In this document: piece by piece, positions 23,993-34,478 of the stretch
How the letters are laid out: every line of letters starts with the position of its first letter
How positions within the stretch are numbered: the first letter of the stretch is position 1
DNA from: Panaeolus papilionaceus
Taxonomy: Eukaryota; Basidiomycota; Agaricomycetes; Agaricales
Assembly (NCBI GenBank): GCA_015501605.1
Contig: JADNRZ010000022.1
Span: forward strand, 434,001-498,000
Direction: 5' to 3'
DNA: 64,000 bases
Notes under the pieces: generated by a model
Databases searched by the model: none
What the model was told of the DNA's origin: nothing
The model's input: the letters and a program-made list of their open reading frames with translations, nothing else
Translations under genes and position numbers: made by a program

Positions 23993-25468
23993 CTACTTCG
24001 ATCGCTTTGGAAACTTATCAAATTGGGCGCCAATTCTTCGCTTATATTCACCCTCTAGATCCATCAGGCTCCTCGCAAAGGGTCTCTTATCATTGATGGT
24101 GATGTCTATCATCCATTGCTTGAACACCCCTTCTTCATCAGACAAACCTTTCCCGTTGGTGAGGAGGTCTATTAGGCGATCAACGAGACCTGATTCATCC
24201 TCCAACTCTTTTCTCTTCAAACCTCTGATCAGAGCCTCAATGGCTTCGTCTTTTTTCCCAAGCATTCCCAGAGCGCTAGCCTGGCGTACGTATCTGTCGA
24301 TAACGAGCATTATTGGCCATTTTCTGAGCACCAAATATTAACTCACGATTTTGTGTAGCCAGGCATAGCTGTCTCTGCTGCTTTAGCAGCTTCCAAAGCG
24401 GGTTTGGGCGAAGGCGAAGGTACTGGGAGTAGGTGTGCGGCGGACAGGTTAGAAAGGCAGATTGCCAATAGCTTCTTTGCTTCGAAGAGTTGTTCCTCGT
24501 TTGGGTTTTGTGAAAGGACATCCTGGATGTGTTTGATGGCTTCGTTGTAGGCTCCAATAGCAAGTTTCTTATCCTTTGCAGCGAATGCCTGATTTCCTGC
24601 TACTTTCGCCTCTTCTGCCAGCTTCATGCTGACTGGTATGTGCATCTGGTTCAACTGGTCAACACCATCCTTCACACCATCCGCCTCTTCACGGGTCTCC
24701 AGTCTCCAGTGAAACGGTTTGGGGAGAGAATCCAAGAATGGCTGAAGTGCATCTACGTGCTGAGAGAATTTGATTGAAACTAGCAAAAGCCAGGGGAGGA
24801 TGGGTTCTAAAGGAGGAGAAGGCTGAACGATTGCTCGCTGGATTGTTCTGGCAAATGTTCGAGGCAACGTATGGAGAGCGGTATTTCCAGACTCACCGTA
24901 AAACAAAGTCAGCGCTAGGAAGGCCCACACAATCCGCAGAGACACGGAATGTACCGGCATCGTCGTAGCAGTAAACCACGAACGTGGGTTTGGCGCCTGG
25001 TTTATGAATTGCTTCGCCTTCGATGGGTCGTCCTGCTGAATCCACATACCCAATAGGTTCGATTTGCAGACACCAAAATGATTCGTCGACAATGGTAGAT
25101 TTTAAACTTGAATAATCGTATGAAGTGAAGTCGGTATCAGCATTATCGATGTTCAATTTGTCGATGTGCTGCATCAACTTTTCCATTTCGCCTGGATGTT
25201 CATCCACAAATCTAATCATACGAAGTGGTCAATTCGACATCCAAAAGCTAGCAACTTGAACAACTCACTTCGCCACGTCTGGATGCCCTGTGTCTGGGTT
25301 TATTGACACCTTATTCAAGAGAAGCTATTGAAGCAATTTGTCCTAAGTTATATGAACCGCAAAGAACGCATTGCCCCTTACTGCCATTAATCCGGGATCC
25401 GCAATCGGATTACTGGAACTGGTGCCGGCAGGTTGTTTGAATGTCTTCGACTGTTTCTGTGGTGGCAT
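23993..25468 (-). CDS. TPR-like protein, intact copy
   Basis: Starts MPPQKQSKTFKQPAGTSSSN. Further on are DTGHPDVAK-FVDEHPGEMEKLM, DFTSYDYSSLKST, and a possible hydrophobic segment around IVWAFLALTLFYG. The C-terminal half has tetratricopeptide-like helices: SMKLAEEAKVAGNQAFAAKD, LAIGAYNEAIKHIQDVLSQN, AKKLLAICLSNLSAAHLLPV and YVRQASALGMLGKKDEAIEA, ending FDKFPKRSK. TPR arrays bind protein partners, often chaperones; no partner is evident here. I know of no characterised homolog with this N-terminus. The exon boundary just before FVDEHP is clear (AA|A TTT). A second, broken copy lies directly downstream in sequence at 25716. Confidence 0.72.
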
Positions 25469-25715
25469 TGTGTAAAATGAATGAGGGGAAATAATAAGAA
25501 AAGGTTGTATATAAGTGGTGTATGGTGGTAAGTGAATAGCCGTGCTTCAACCGATCAAAATCCTACTTGTACAGTCAAATTCGGATTTAGTGATGGCAAT
25601 TAGAAAAGTCATGTGCATTGGCAGAACTCAGAATATTATTATTTGGGCCAGGATTTGGACCTGGTCAACCACAAAAGTTCCAGCTGAACGTTAGGCGGGT
25701 CGTGGATACTCAGGT

Positions 25716-27180
25716 CTATTTGGCACACCCTAACCGCTGTAGACGAACATTAATCCTTCGATCCCATTCGCCTCTCAGAGTCAATTTGTGATCTGAATCC
25801 TTTCCTTCACTGATATCCACTAACCACCGTTTAAAAGCCGCTTCGTCATTCGAAAGGCCCTCGCTATTCGTGAGGAAGTCGATCAATCGATCGACTAGGT
25901 TCATGCTGTCTTCCAGCTCCTTTCTTTTCAAAGCCTTTACAAGCACAGCGTCATCCTTTCTCTGGAGGCGCTCGAGAGCCGTGACTTGACGAATATAGCG
26001 AATATACCTGTTGCGCTCGATCAGGAATCAGGCTTGTTCAAGTGCAGGATAAGGAATGGATCTAAAAACATGCGCTTTGACGTAGCTATGGTCTGCCTGT
26101 GCCGATTGGATGCCGTGATGCAAAGCTTCTTCTACACGTTCCTGACCTTGACTAGGGAGAAGATAAGTGGTAGCTTGATTGGCAAAGCAAATCGCTTGAA
26201 GCCTCTTTGCTATCTTTTTCTCCTCTGGCGTAGGCTTACATACAGATATCACCTTTTCCAGGTGGGCGATAGCTTTGCAATAAAATTCCAAGGCAGCTTC
26301 AGCGTCATTGGTTGCATAGGCATAGTTTCCTTTCGACTTGGCTTCTTCGGCAAGAAGCATTGTAGTTGGGATGTCTGATTGCAATATCTCATCCACTCTG
26401 CCATGAATTCCTTCAGCTTCTTCACGAGACTCTATGTTCCACTGGAATGAATCAGAGAGAGACTTTTAAAAGGGCTCCAGCTTGTCGAGGTAATGTGAAA
26501 ACTTGAAAGAAATATGGAGCAAGGATGGGAGGCCAGGTTTCAGTGGGGGAAGAGGTTGGGCGACGGCTTTCTGGATAATTCTGTCGCGCATAAGTCCAGG
26601 ATGCGTTAGCTCAAATCTGACGCTTAATCCTAGTTCGTTTGAACTTGCCACAAAGCGAAGTTGGAATCAGGGAGCGCAGCAAACCCGTCGGAAAAACGCT
26701 GTATGCCATGGCTGGCGGAGCAGTAAAGGAAAAAGGGGGGTCACGCTCTAGGAGTGGTATGAACGTTGAACTCGTCGATTTTGTTCCCCGACGCGTCAGC
26801 ATACCCCAAAGTTTCCATAGCGAGTAACCACTGCGAGCCATCCTCGGTGGTTCTGACAGTCTGAAGCTTAGAATAATCGTACGTGTTGAAATCGGGAACG
26901 GGTAGTTTGTTCATTTTCACATTTTGTATGGTTTGCATGATATTTTCCATGCACACAGGATTTTCGTCGCAATACTGTATCCTTTTAAATTATTCGGCGG
27001 TCCCCTGTCCCACCCCCCCTTGATGATGCCGAATCGAGACAGCTGTCCCGTGTCCCCGGCCTCCTGGCCAGGTGGGACAACGAGAAACTGACCTTGTCCA
27101 TAGGGCGAACCACCCCCTGCCGAATAATTTAAAAGGGTACAGTATGGGATGGACCGCGGCATCATGTCTGTTTTGAACGT
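25716..27180 (-). pseudogene. Decayed second copy of the TPR-like gene
   Basis: Homologous along most of its length to the gene at 23993. Matching pairs are LVDRLIDFLTNSEGLSNDE / LVDRLIDLLTNGKGLSDEE, MLLAEEAKSKGNYAYATND / MKLAEEAKVAGNQAFAAKD, and DFNTYDYSKLQTV / DFTSYDYSSLKST. It has at least two in-frame stops: TAA after DKLEPF (near 26467) and TGA after HTTPRA (near 26738). A MITE at 26975-27142 interrupts it at the codons matching FVDEHP. Sequence upstream of the MITE (MMPRSIPY) joins the frame again once the element is ignored, but resembles the intact gene poorly. A functional short product cannot be excluded but is unlikely. Confidence 0.75.
26975..27142. mobile_element. MITE copy 1, TA target duplication (168 bp)
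   Basis: Non-autonomous element with 24-nt terminal inverted repeats beginning CTGTA(T/C)CCTTTTAAATT, one mismatch between ends. It is flanked by TA on both sides (26973-26974 and 27143-27144), as expected for Tc1/mariner-type transposition. It has no coding capacity. It matches the element at 34250 but lacks 59 internal bp. It sits inside the TPR pseudogene. Confidence 0.9.
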
Positions 27181-28111
27181 CAGTAGATAACGAGGACGTT
27201 GCTGGCAGGGTTCATGGTGCGAGGGAGTTGTGAGCCGTGTAAGCCTAAAGGAAGTGGATTCGAAGTGTAGGGTGCAAACGCATAATAGACAACCCGAGTG
27301 TTGCGGGTGATTGTTCGAAAAGGCACTTCGAGAGGACGTGTGTAGTAGAGAGATAGTAATGAGTCTGAAATTTTTGATCACGCGCTTCATTAGACGACGA
27401 CCTGACAGTAGATCCGTAAAGGAGGAAATGCGTTGTCTTTTTTGGAATACAGTTCAGCTTTACTCATAATATTCATATGTAAGTCTAAGCTTGAAGCTGT
27501 TCTCGAATGAAACCCACGGGCTATGAAGGACAGGGTATAATTGACTAATCGTCTGAACACCAGAACCCTGTCAGTGCCAGTAGTCGTGTCGTACCCTGGA
27601 TCGTCGTGCCATTGTTTTCAATCGATATGATACTGCAGGACAGGACCGGACCAGCTCCAACCATACTTTCAAAACAAGAAAGTTGTAGCGTGCCACTGTT
27701 TCGCCATAGTAAAAGGCAACAAGTAACCGGGCATGAAAGCCAGAGGCAAGGAGCATAGCCTGTCCCCGAAAGCCAAAAACACCAGAAGCTAAAGACCTCC
27801 CTCAAAGCGAAAGCGGAAGACCTGCGTGTTTTACTGATGGTGACTACCACTGTGGCCTGAAACTTCGTAAGCACAAGCGTCGGCTATGCAAGAAGCAACA
27901 GCCTGAGGTTGGACTCATGACATGCGGGGTTCACTTGATTGCCTCTATATGGTCATGGTCAACGTGCCTTGCACCTGCAGCACGACACAGGGCCGAAATT
28001 GGAACGACATGCGTGAACCTTGATGTCTTCATCACTTGGACAGGCAGACGTCGTATCGTTCTTCCGATTCAAGCTCACTTGCCTTTAAATCACTCTGCGA
28101 CAATACCACCT
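27181..28111. other. Intergenic region
   Basis: Between the TPR pseudogene and the GTPase gene. The left end may still hold N-terminal remnants of the pseudogene. Open frames at 27545-27874 (minus) and 27917-28111 (plus) show no family features. Confidence 0.5.
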
Positions 28112-30671
28112 ATGGAGATAATTCATCCTACTGATAACATCATACTGTAATTTGACTGATTTCTTTGAGTTCGTCATGGACTTGCACGCTCACCTACTAA
28201 CAGGGTTATGGGACCAACGGGGGCTGGAAAGAGCCAGGTGAGTTTCAGACCTGATTCTCGTTGTGCTAAGGCTCATATTCAGAACTCCCGATAGTTTATA
28301 GAGTCCGCCCTTCAAGACCCTGCTCTGAAAATCGCTAAGGAGAGCCTGCAGTCACAAACCCAAGCTATCGTGCCATACCGGTTATCACAAAGACCAGGGA
28401 AACATAATCATGACGACTCTGTCGTGCTCGTAGACACGCCAGGATTTGATGACACCTACCGAGATGACCAGAAAACCCTCGCGCTGATTGGGAAGTGGTT
28501 AAAGCAACAGTGAGTCCTAAACTACAATGGTTTCTTCGCTAGTAAACTCATAGCAAAGCCTCCAAAACGACATAGACATCAATCAAAGCTCGTTCTTGCG
28601 GGCGTACTGTGGTTTCACCGGATCAACGACAGTAGGATGAACAGGACAGCCATCGACAATTTCAATAGGTTCGTTGAGCTCTGCGGTACCGAGGCAGCTA
28701 GTTGTGTCGTTTTCGTAACGACTATGTGGGACCTGCCTACACAAGGACAGTCTGCAGAAGCGAATCTGACGCAGCTTCAAGGGCAGTACTGGAAGGTGAG
28801 AATCACTCAATTTATGCCTTAATACTACTAATGGAAATAGGAAATGATCGACAATGGAGCCAAGGTGGGGAGGTTCGATAAGAGGGACGACGTCAACTCT
28901 GCTTGGTCGATTATTACCCCCCTTGTTTCCCAGCAGAACACGCGAAAGGTACTTCGCCTCCAGGCGGAACTAGCAAGATGTCCCAACCTAGTACGGACTG
29001 GCGCATTCCGCGCTCTTCTAGACGACTTTGAACGCTTAACCCAAGACTATCGAACGAAGAACGAAGAGCTGCAATCTCTGGCTCACCGATACAAACACAA
29101 CTCGCAGCACCCCGAATTCCTCAGGGTACAGCATGAGGTAGCAGTCCTGCGTGCTGATCTCGACAAGGCAATTCTGGAAACGAAGAAACAGAAGATATTC
29201 AGGAGGAAAGTCTTCGGGTTGATTAAATCTGCTGAGGAGAGACGTTTCGAGCAAATTAGCCAGGTGAGTGAGCTAGCCAATACCGAAGAAATCTGAGCAT
29301 GGAACTCAAATGCCAATTGTAGCACTGTAATTCAGCCTCAGGGGTGCAAGGAATCTTCTCTCCCAGCCTCCTCGAGCTTCTTGAATCTGTGTTACCCACT
29401 TCAATTGAAAGCATCAGTAGACTTGGATCTGAAATTGAAATCACATTCACCATCGATCATGATGTAGGTTTTTCCTCTCTCTCTCATTGTCAGGTCTAAG
29501 TGAAAAGCAACAGACACGTCAATCGCTTGAACAGGAAATAACCTCATTTCCGACCCTCTCCTCAACTCCTGAACAGGAAATAACCTTATTTCCGACCCTC
29601 TCCTCAACTCCTGAATATGTGCCACCCACTTTAAGTGTCACCAGCGGACTCACCAACATCCCTCGGGGAATGTATAGTATCATGCATCGTGATATCACTA
29701 TCTACACGGTCCATATACTAAAATATGCTATCAAGGTTGACTCTGTTTTTCATATCCCAGGATTCTCTTCTCTGTTAGAGCTTGCTCTCAGTGTTATCGA
29801 GCCAGTGCAGGCATGTGGTCTCTGGCAAATATGTCAACTACCCATTAATACATACATGCAGAAACACTGGCCAGAAGAGAGATCTCTGGGATTCCCATGT
29901 CTCCATCTTTGCTGGTTTGTTTTGGCTGTTCAAAATTACACGGAATACGGGTCCAACCAGCAAAGGATGAAAGACATTCTACCTTTCATCCCATCGTTCA
30001 CTTGGTTGGTGTTGTAACTGTGTTTAAACTCTGTCTCAATTTAAGGCTGACTGGTTGTATTAGCACTTTCCAACCACTCCAAGACATCTTGGAACAGGAA
30101 ATAGAAGACCGGCCACAGGGACGATTGAACGACAAAAGATCAGCTGCCATTGATGCTAATGATGCAGAAATCACGCTAGTGTGCCTTTCACTTGCAACTC
30201 AGGTGTCTATACATCGACAATAGCTTGGAATTTCCCATTTCTAATTCGGTTACAGATTGGAAGCGATGTCTTTACCCTGCATCTATCTCTATTTCATGAA
30301 GATTCTGCTATACTAGCTCTGTATTGGCGGGTTTCGGAAACGTTGCAGCCTCAGCAACCACAACTGAGCCGTGACGAGCAATTTGAAATGCTGGTTCGGC
30401 GTGTGGCAGCATTAGAACAGGAGCTCGCCATTTTGCGTAGCACACTGCCACGGTAAGCGGTTCTTCTTCTAAGCCCTTGCTCGACTTTCCAAATTACCAT
30501 ATCTCACCATGACAAACCCATTTTAGTTTCTTTATATTGGGCGGTACTGTCACCATTGTCAATACCGTTACTACGACGGAGCCGGCTCATCATAATGCTC
30601 CAATGCAAAATGGTGTGGTTGGCGATGATGTCAGCAAGGGTGAAGCGCCCCAGGACGATGAGTGGGACTAG
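28112..30671 (+). CDS. P-loop GTPase (AIG1-like G domain) with C-terminal coiled coil
   Basis: The N-terminal G domain has the Walker A motif GPTGAGKS at the exon 1-2 junction, the switch II motif VDTPGFDDTYRDD and an AIG1-like strand CVVFVTTMWDLP. A helical, charged region follows (LRLQAELARCPNLVRTGAFR, LAHRYKHNSQHPEFLRVQHE, KAILETKKQKIFRRKVFGLI). The region after about 29470 is less clear; it contains a duplicated 14-codon unit (29529-29612) and ends with a coiled coil (FEMLVRRVAALEQELAILRS) and tail QDDEWD. Families of this type are expanded in mushroom fungi; function unknown, GTP binding expected. The last third could be a separate gene; I join them because splice signals and frames allow it and no promoter gap is evident. 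Confidence 0.65.
29529..29612 (+). repeat. 42-bp tandem direct repeat, two units
   Basis: Two units (29529-29570, 29571-29612) differ by one base (CTCATTT versus CTTATTT). In the open frame each encodes EQEIT(S/L)FPTLSSTP, so the duplication keeps the reading frame. Confidence 0.92.
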
Positions 30672-31499
30672 ATGGAAGAGAGAATTCAAATAACATCAAG
30701 ACGCGCTAAGTGGGCGTTGGCTATCGCACACACACACACACAAATATCCACACTAGTATATCCGAATTTTTTAAAAATTTCATTTTCTGTAGTATAGTGT
30801 AAGATGAAGTAGTACATATCGGAAGTATTACACAAATCATTGCTATTCGAACCGTTCTCTCTTTAAATTGATATCTCATGTATGTTGTACAATTGTTGAC
30901 AACTGTAAACTAAGTATCATAGTTCGTTGCCCATTTGAGCGATACTGGCGGGTGTCATAATGAACTGTAGTACGAAGACTGAAAAAGAGAAGAGGGAAGC
31001 AGAGCAGAGGAGAGGAGGGAAGGGATTTGAGAGGGGATGGGAGGGGAATGTTCAAGAATATTCACTTTTGCCTTGACCTACATACAGCGCCGATGGGCTG
31101 ACAAGGCGGTGATTGATGTGCACAGCGAAACTGAGGGTTTATGATGATCGGGTTAGTTCAGTTTGGGTAAAGGCTGGTGAAGCCTGAGTCAAGGTGAGTG
31201 TGGATGGAAGGAAACCAGCCAGAAGGGGGGGAGGCGATATCTTACATGGCTACGACCCTGGTGTGGACCTGGTGGGGTGACGTCATTGATGGTTGATAGG
31301 GCCAATAGGGGCTTGAACTTGAGTTGTGAGCATTTGATAAGTTAACAGGATGTCTCAAGATCGGCTCAGACGCAGAGCGCACATAGTAGATAAGGAAGTA
31401 TAGCATTGTGTATTATCTGACTCTAAGTACCATTGGCAACTTATCAAGTGCTTTCAGAGCACCCTCAGTAGCAACGTCGCATTGCGAGAGAACAACTTA
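30672..31499. other. Intergenic region
   Basis: 3' flank of the GTPase gene, with a purine-rich stretch around 30980-31040. No gene seen. Confidence 0.55.
30727..30742. repeat. (CA)8 microsatellite
   Basis: A simple dinucleotide repeat just past the GTPase gene. Confidence 0.85.
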
Positions 31500-32165
31500 A
31501 GTCCACCACCAACTCCGTTTTGGCTTACAGGATCAGAAATCATCTGGTGTATGGAGACAAATTCGTGCTTGTCGTTACCCCAGGATTCGATGACACCAAC
31601 AGCGAACCGAAACCTGATCATGTTCGGGCAGCTTTGAGGGGCTGATTCTCTGCATCGAAGGTCATGCTCGCCACCAAGATGTGAGGATAAGATGGTTGGA
31701 AGGAGTCTACAACAGACTTTCGAATCACGAAACTGAATTCAAAGCATTGGAAAGTGGATGCATTATCTTGACTGCATGCGTCACACATTAACTGGTATTT
31801 CGTTGATAATTAGGATTTGATCCGCGCTGGGCGCTTGTGTTGAGAAATTTCACAACACGGCAAACGATGCCGACCTACTCCTCGCAAGGGTTTGTGAAGG
31901 TGAAAAGTACAGATTAATCCTTCATATTCAAGAGGAGCTTGTCGAACTCGGAAAACCTATCAAAGAAACGGATGCCGGTCGAACTCTCTATAGCATTATC
32001 CAGCGACTTGCCAAAGAGCAGCGCGAGACGTTAGACTCCATCATGAGACAAGAAGAGAGCTAGACCAATCTGGCATGTCTGCAACACTTGGTTGATCAAC
32101 TAAAACAGATCGAGCTGCAGCTACAGCAGAGTCTGAGTGCCCTCGAAGAGCTAAAGCTTGGGTGC
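31500..32165 (+). pseudogene. Relic of a second P-loop GTPase gene
   Basis: Recognisable pieces are NHLVYGDKFVLVVTPGFDDT (switch II region), followed by a TGA stop after VRAALRG, and, in another frame, GEKYRLILHIQEELVELGKP, IKETDAGRTLYSIIQRLAKE, QRETLDSIMRQEES then a TAG stop, and VDQLKQIELQLQQSLSALEE. This order (G domain then helical bundle) is typical of fungal GTPases of this group. No Walker A motif is seen upstream. Stops and frame changes mark it as decayed. It is not a direct copy of the neighbour at 28112; sequence in the helical part differs. Confidence 0.72.
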
Positions 32166-32699
32166 TTTAAGAAAGGCTCTTCGGTATGCGCAATGTGCTT
32201 TCTGTGGCCTTCTGTTGTGCTCACGCAATGCTATTTAGCGCACTGTGCCTATGGGAGATTTGCAGCTTGCTCATATGCTTTGTTAAACCTCGTCCGTTCA
32301 GTTTTGTGTATCTCGCTGTATGGCCCTATTTATTTTATGTTTTAGCAGAAGTTGAACGCGAGAACGTAAAACCACACCTGCATAAAATCTGTCTACGCTG
32401 GATGGTTGCTACTGAGACGAGCATAACTTGGACAAAAAGGTAGGAGATTTCAGTCTCGGCAGTTGGCCAGTTAGAGTTTCCCAGCTTGGACAACATTGTT
32501 GGGTTGGACGAGCACTTAGCGCTTAATACTCATGTGCATGTTTTGGTCCCATTGCTTCATATAAAAAGTATGATCCATGGCACCACAACACGACACCACA
32601 TAAAGGAACCAAAAACGATCGAGAAACCCCATTTTAGACTTTACATATAAATTCCATAATAAAAATTCATGATACTTGAATAGAGCAGGAATGTGGTTG
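32166..32699. other. Intergenic region
   Basis: AT-rich sequence between two relics. Open frames at 32088-32345 and 32516-32707 show no family features beyond the GTPase relic end. Confidence 0.5.
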
Positions 32700-32822
32700 T
32701 CAATCAATCTTGGTCAGTAACGGATGACTCATCGTACTTCATCACTCTGTGTTAATGAATATAATATTGTCTTACAGACAGATGCGTTGCAAACCGCTTT
32801 CGGACTTCTTGCATGCAACTAA
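32700..32822 (+). pseudogene. Relic of the 3' end of a cyanovirin-N homolog gene
   Basis: Resembles the end of the gene at 33509, namely the end of exon 2 (AATCTTG|GTCAGT versus AATCTCG|GTTAGT), the intron body and the last exon after CTTACAG. The last exon has one extra base (CGCTTTCGG versus CGCTTCGG), which shifts the frame before the final TGCAACTAA. The rest of the gene is not found upstream. Confidence 0.68.
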
Positions 32823-33426
32823 GCTTTTAAAGGGAGACGACAGCGACTTTACTTGATTAGGAAAGGAATGAGTTATGTAGCTACTACCAGAATTCTAAGT
32901 TGCTATTAGCTTTGACTTCGACCATAGTCAGTATCCCATTGCCTGCTTTTCCTGTTTTATCATTTACCGGTTTGTCCATAGACTACAGTGACTCATCTTC
33001 CAATGAGGCCGGGCTTGCACCTTCCCCTACACGCACCCCTCATGTGGTGTCGTGACATCGGCCACACATTTCAATGAACTAGGTTGGCTAAAGATATCTA
33101 CAAGAATGGAATAACTCCGGCCTGGCAGCGCTCTCGAAAATTATAGAATCAATATAATATGTTTTAGAAGCGAACGTAGATGGCATGATCGATCGACTTG
33201 ACCTTCACCAGCACCATTGACACCAGGAATAACTGTAAGAAGCGCACCCCATGCCGCTCGGCGCTTTGGAGAATTTGCATTACGCGAGTCCTTTCATAGC
33301 GGGGATTGACGGAGAGTTACGCAATTTACGGACATTGCAATTATTGTAGGACTTGCTGTCGTCTGTGGAGCCGACTACAGCTCAAAATAACACTGGGTAT
33401 CATCCCGTTGTGCGCTTGGTTCTACC
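32823..33426. other. Intergenic region upstream of the cyanovirin-N homolog
   Basis: No gene seen; its right end is the promoter of the cyanovirin-N homolog. Confidence 0.55.
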
Positions 33427-33433
33427 CTATAAA
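33427..33433 (+). promoter_or_regulatory. TATA box of the cyanovirin-N homolog gene
   Basis: TATAAAA lies about 80 bp upstream of the ATG at 33509. Confidence 0.55.
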
Positions 33434-33508
33434 AGTCTCGCTCGTTGGCGGCACAAAAAAGTATCAGCAATCTCGTCCTATTCCACATCCCAACTCTCAG
33501 TGTTCGAC

Positions 33509-34020
33509 ATGCAGCTCTTCAATGCTTTCGCTCTACGAGTTATCATGATGGCTAATGCCATTCTTTACGCCAGCGCAGGGGGAGGGTTTTCCGCAACGTG
33601 CAGCAACATTCAACTCTCACAAGATCATTTCTTGAGTGCGAGCTGCGGCGACGGCCATGGTGGCAAGACCAATAGTGCCCTCGATCTGAATGCTTGTATT
33701 GGTCTGAATAGCTCCCCAGGCCAGTTCATACTTCAGTGCCAACCCAAGTAATTAGATGGTTTTAATTCCATTTGGCCAAGTTACTAAGAAGTTCTTCGTT
33801 CTTTCTCACGTGTACAGTGGAAACTTTGCTGCACTGTCGGGCTGTGGTAGTTGCCGCCTTGGTGGATCCATTATGACATGCAACTGCGGAGTCATACCTG
33901 GCTTGCAGGTGAATCTCGGTTAGTGGATTCTCTTACATCACTGGTATACCCTCGTTAATCAAGTATTTGCTTACAGACGATTGTATTGTAAATCGCTTCG
34001 GACTGCTTGCCTGCAACTAA
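33509..34020 (+). CDS. Cyanovirin-N homolog (CVNH) protein, probably secreted lectin
   Basis: Three exons (introns 33748-33817 and 33919-33976) join to about 127 residues. A hydrophobic N-terminus (MQLFNAFALRVIMMANAILY) could act as signal peptide. Two sequence-related halves follow: FSATCSNIQLSQDHFLSASC...SALDLNACIGLNSSPGQF and FAALSGCGSCRLGGSIMTCN...LQVNLDDCIVNRFGLLACN. The pattern of two repeats, each with S-x-L-x-A-x-C and I-x-L-N/D-x-C-I, fits the CVNH fold. Family knowledge: CVNH proteins bind mannose-rich glycans. It has more cysteines than the founding member, so extra disulfides are likely (inference). A strong TATA box and a nearby relic suggest a small, changing locus. Alternative in-frame ATG at 33353 would precede the TATA box and is rejected. 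Confidence 0.83.
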
Positions 34021-34249
34021 TGTTAACGATGATTTCGACGGCGGGCCCCCGCTCTTTATGTGTACCCCCTGGATAGGGTTCTACGTATATCAGCCCAAGA
34101 TGACTGACTAATATGTGTATCACACGCGCAGCTATCTGTTAATACAAAGATCCCTCCGATTCATGAGCATCGTGTCTACTTACCTTCGACTGGATGAGCG
34201 TCTGTCGTGACACAAACTGTTCCCACGACTCTATTCACCAATCATACTA

Positions 34250-34476
34250 CTGTATCCTTTTAAATTATTCGGCGGTCCCCTGTCCCACCCCCCCTTGACG
34301 ACGCCGAATCGAGACACCTGTCCCGTGTCCCCGGCCTCCTAGCCAGGTGGGACAACGAGAAACTGACCTTGTCCATAGGGCGAACCACCCTGAGCAGCCC
34401 CTGACCGGAACCTCCTGCCGAACTTTACCATTTGTCCCATGTCCCACCCCCTGCCGAATAATTTAAAAGGGTACAG
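34250..34476. mobile_element. MITE copy 2, TA target duplication (227 bp)
   Basis: Same family as the element at 26975, with the same inverted ends, flanked by TA at 34248-34249 and 34477-34478. It keeps a 59-bp internal stretch missing in copy 1; that stretch is bounded by CCACCC direct repeats. Otherwise the two copies differ at few positions, suggesting recent activity. It lies between the CVNH and F-box genes. Confidence 0.9.
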
Positions 34477-34478
34477 TA

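Noticed and set aside
29782..30223. Separate short genes within the GTPase region
   Set aside because: Frames overlap each other and can be joined by splicing to the upstream GTPase; without cDNA I keep one gene model and flag the doubt there.
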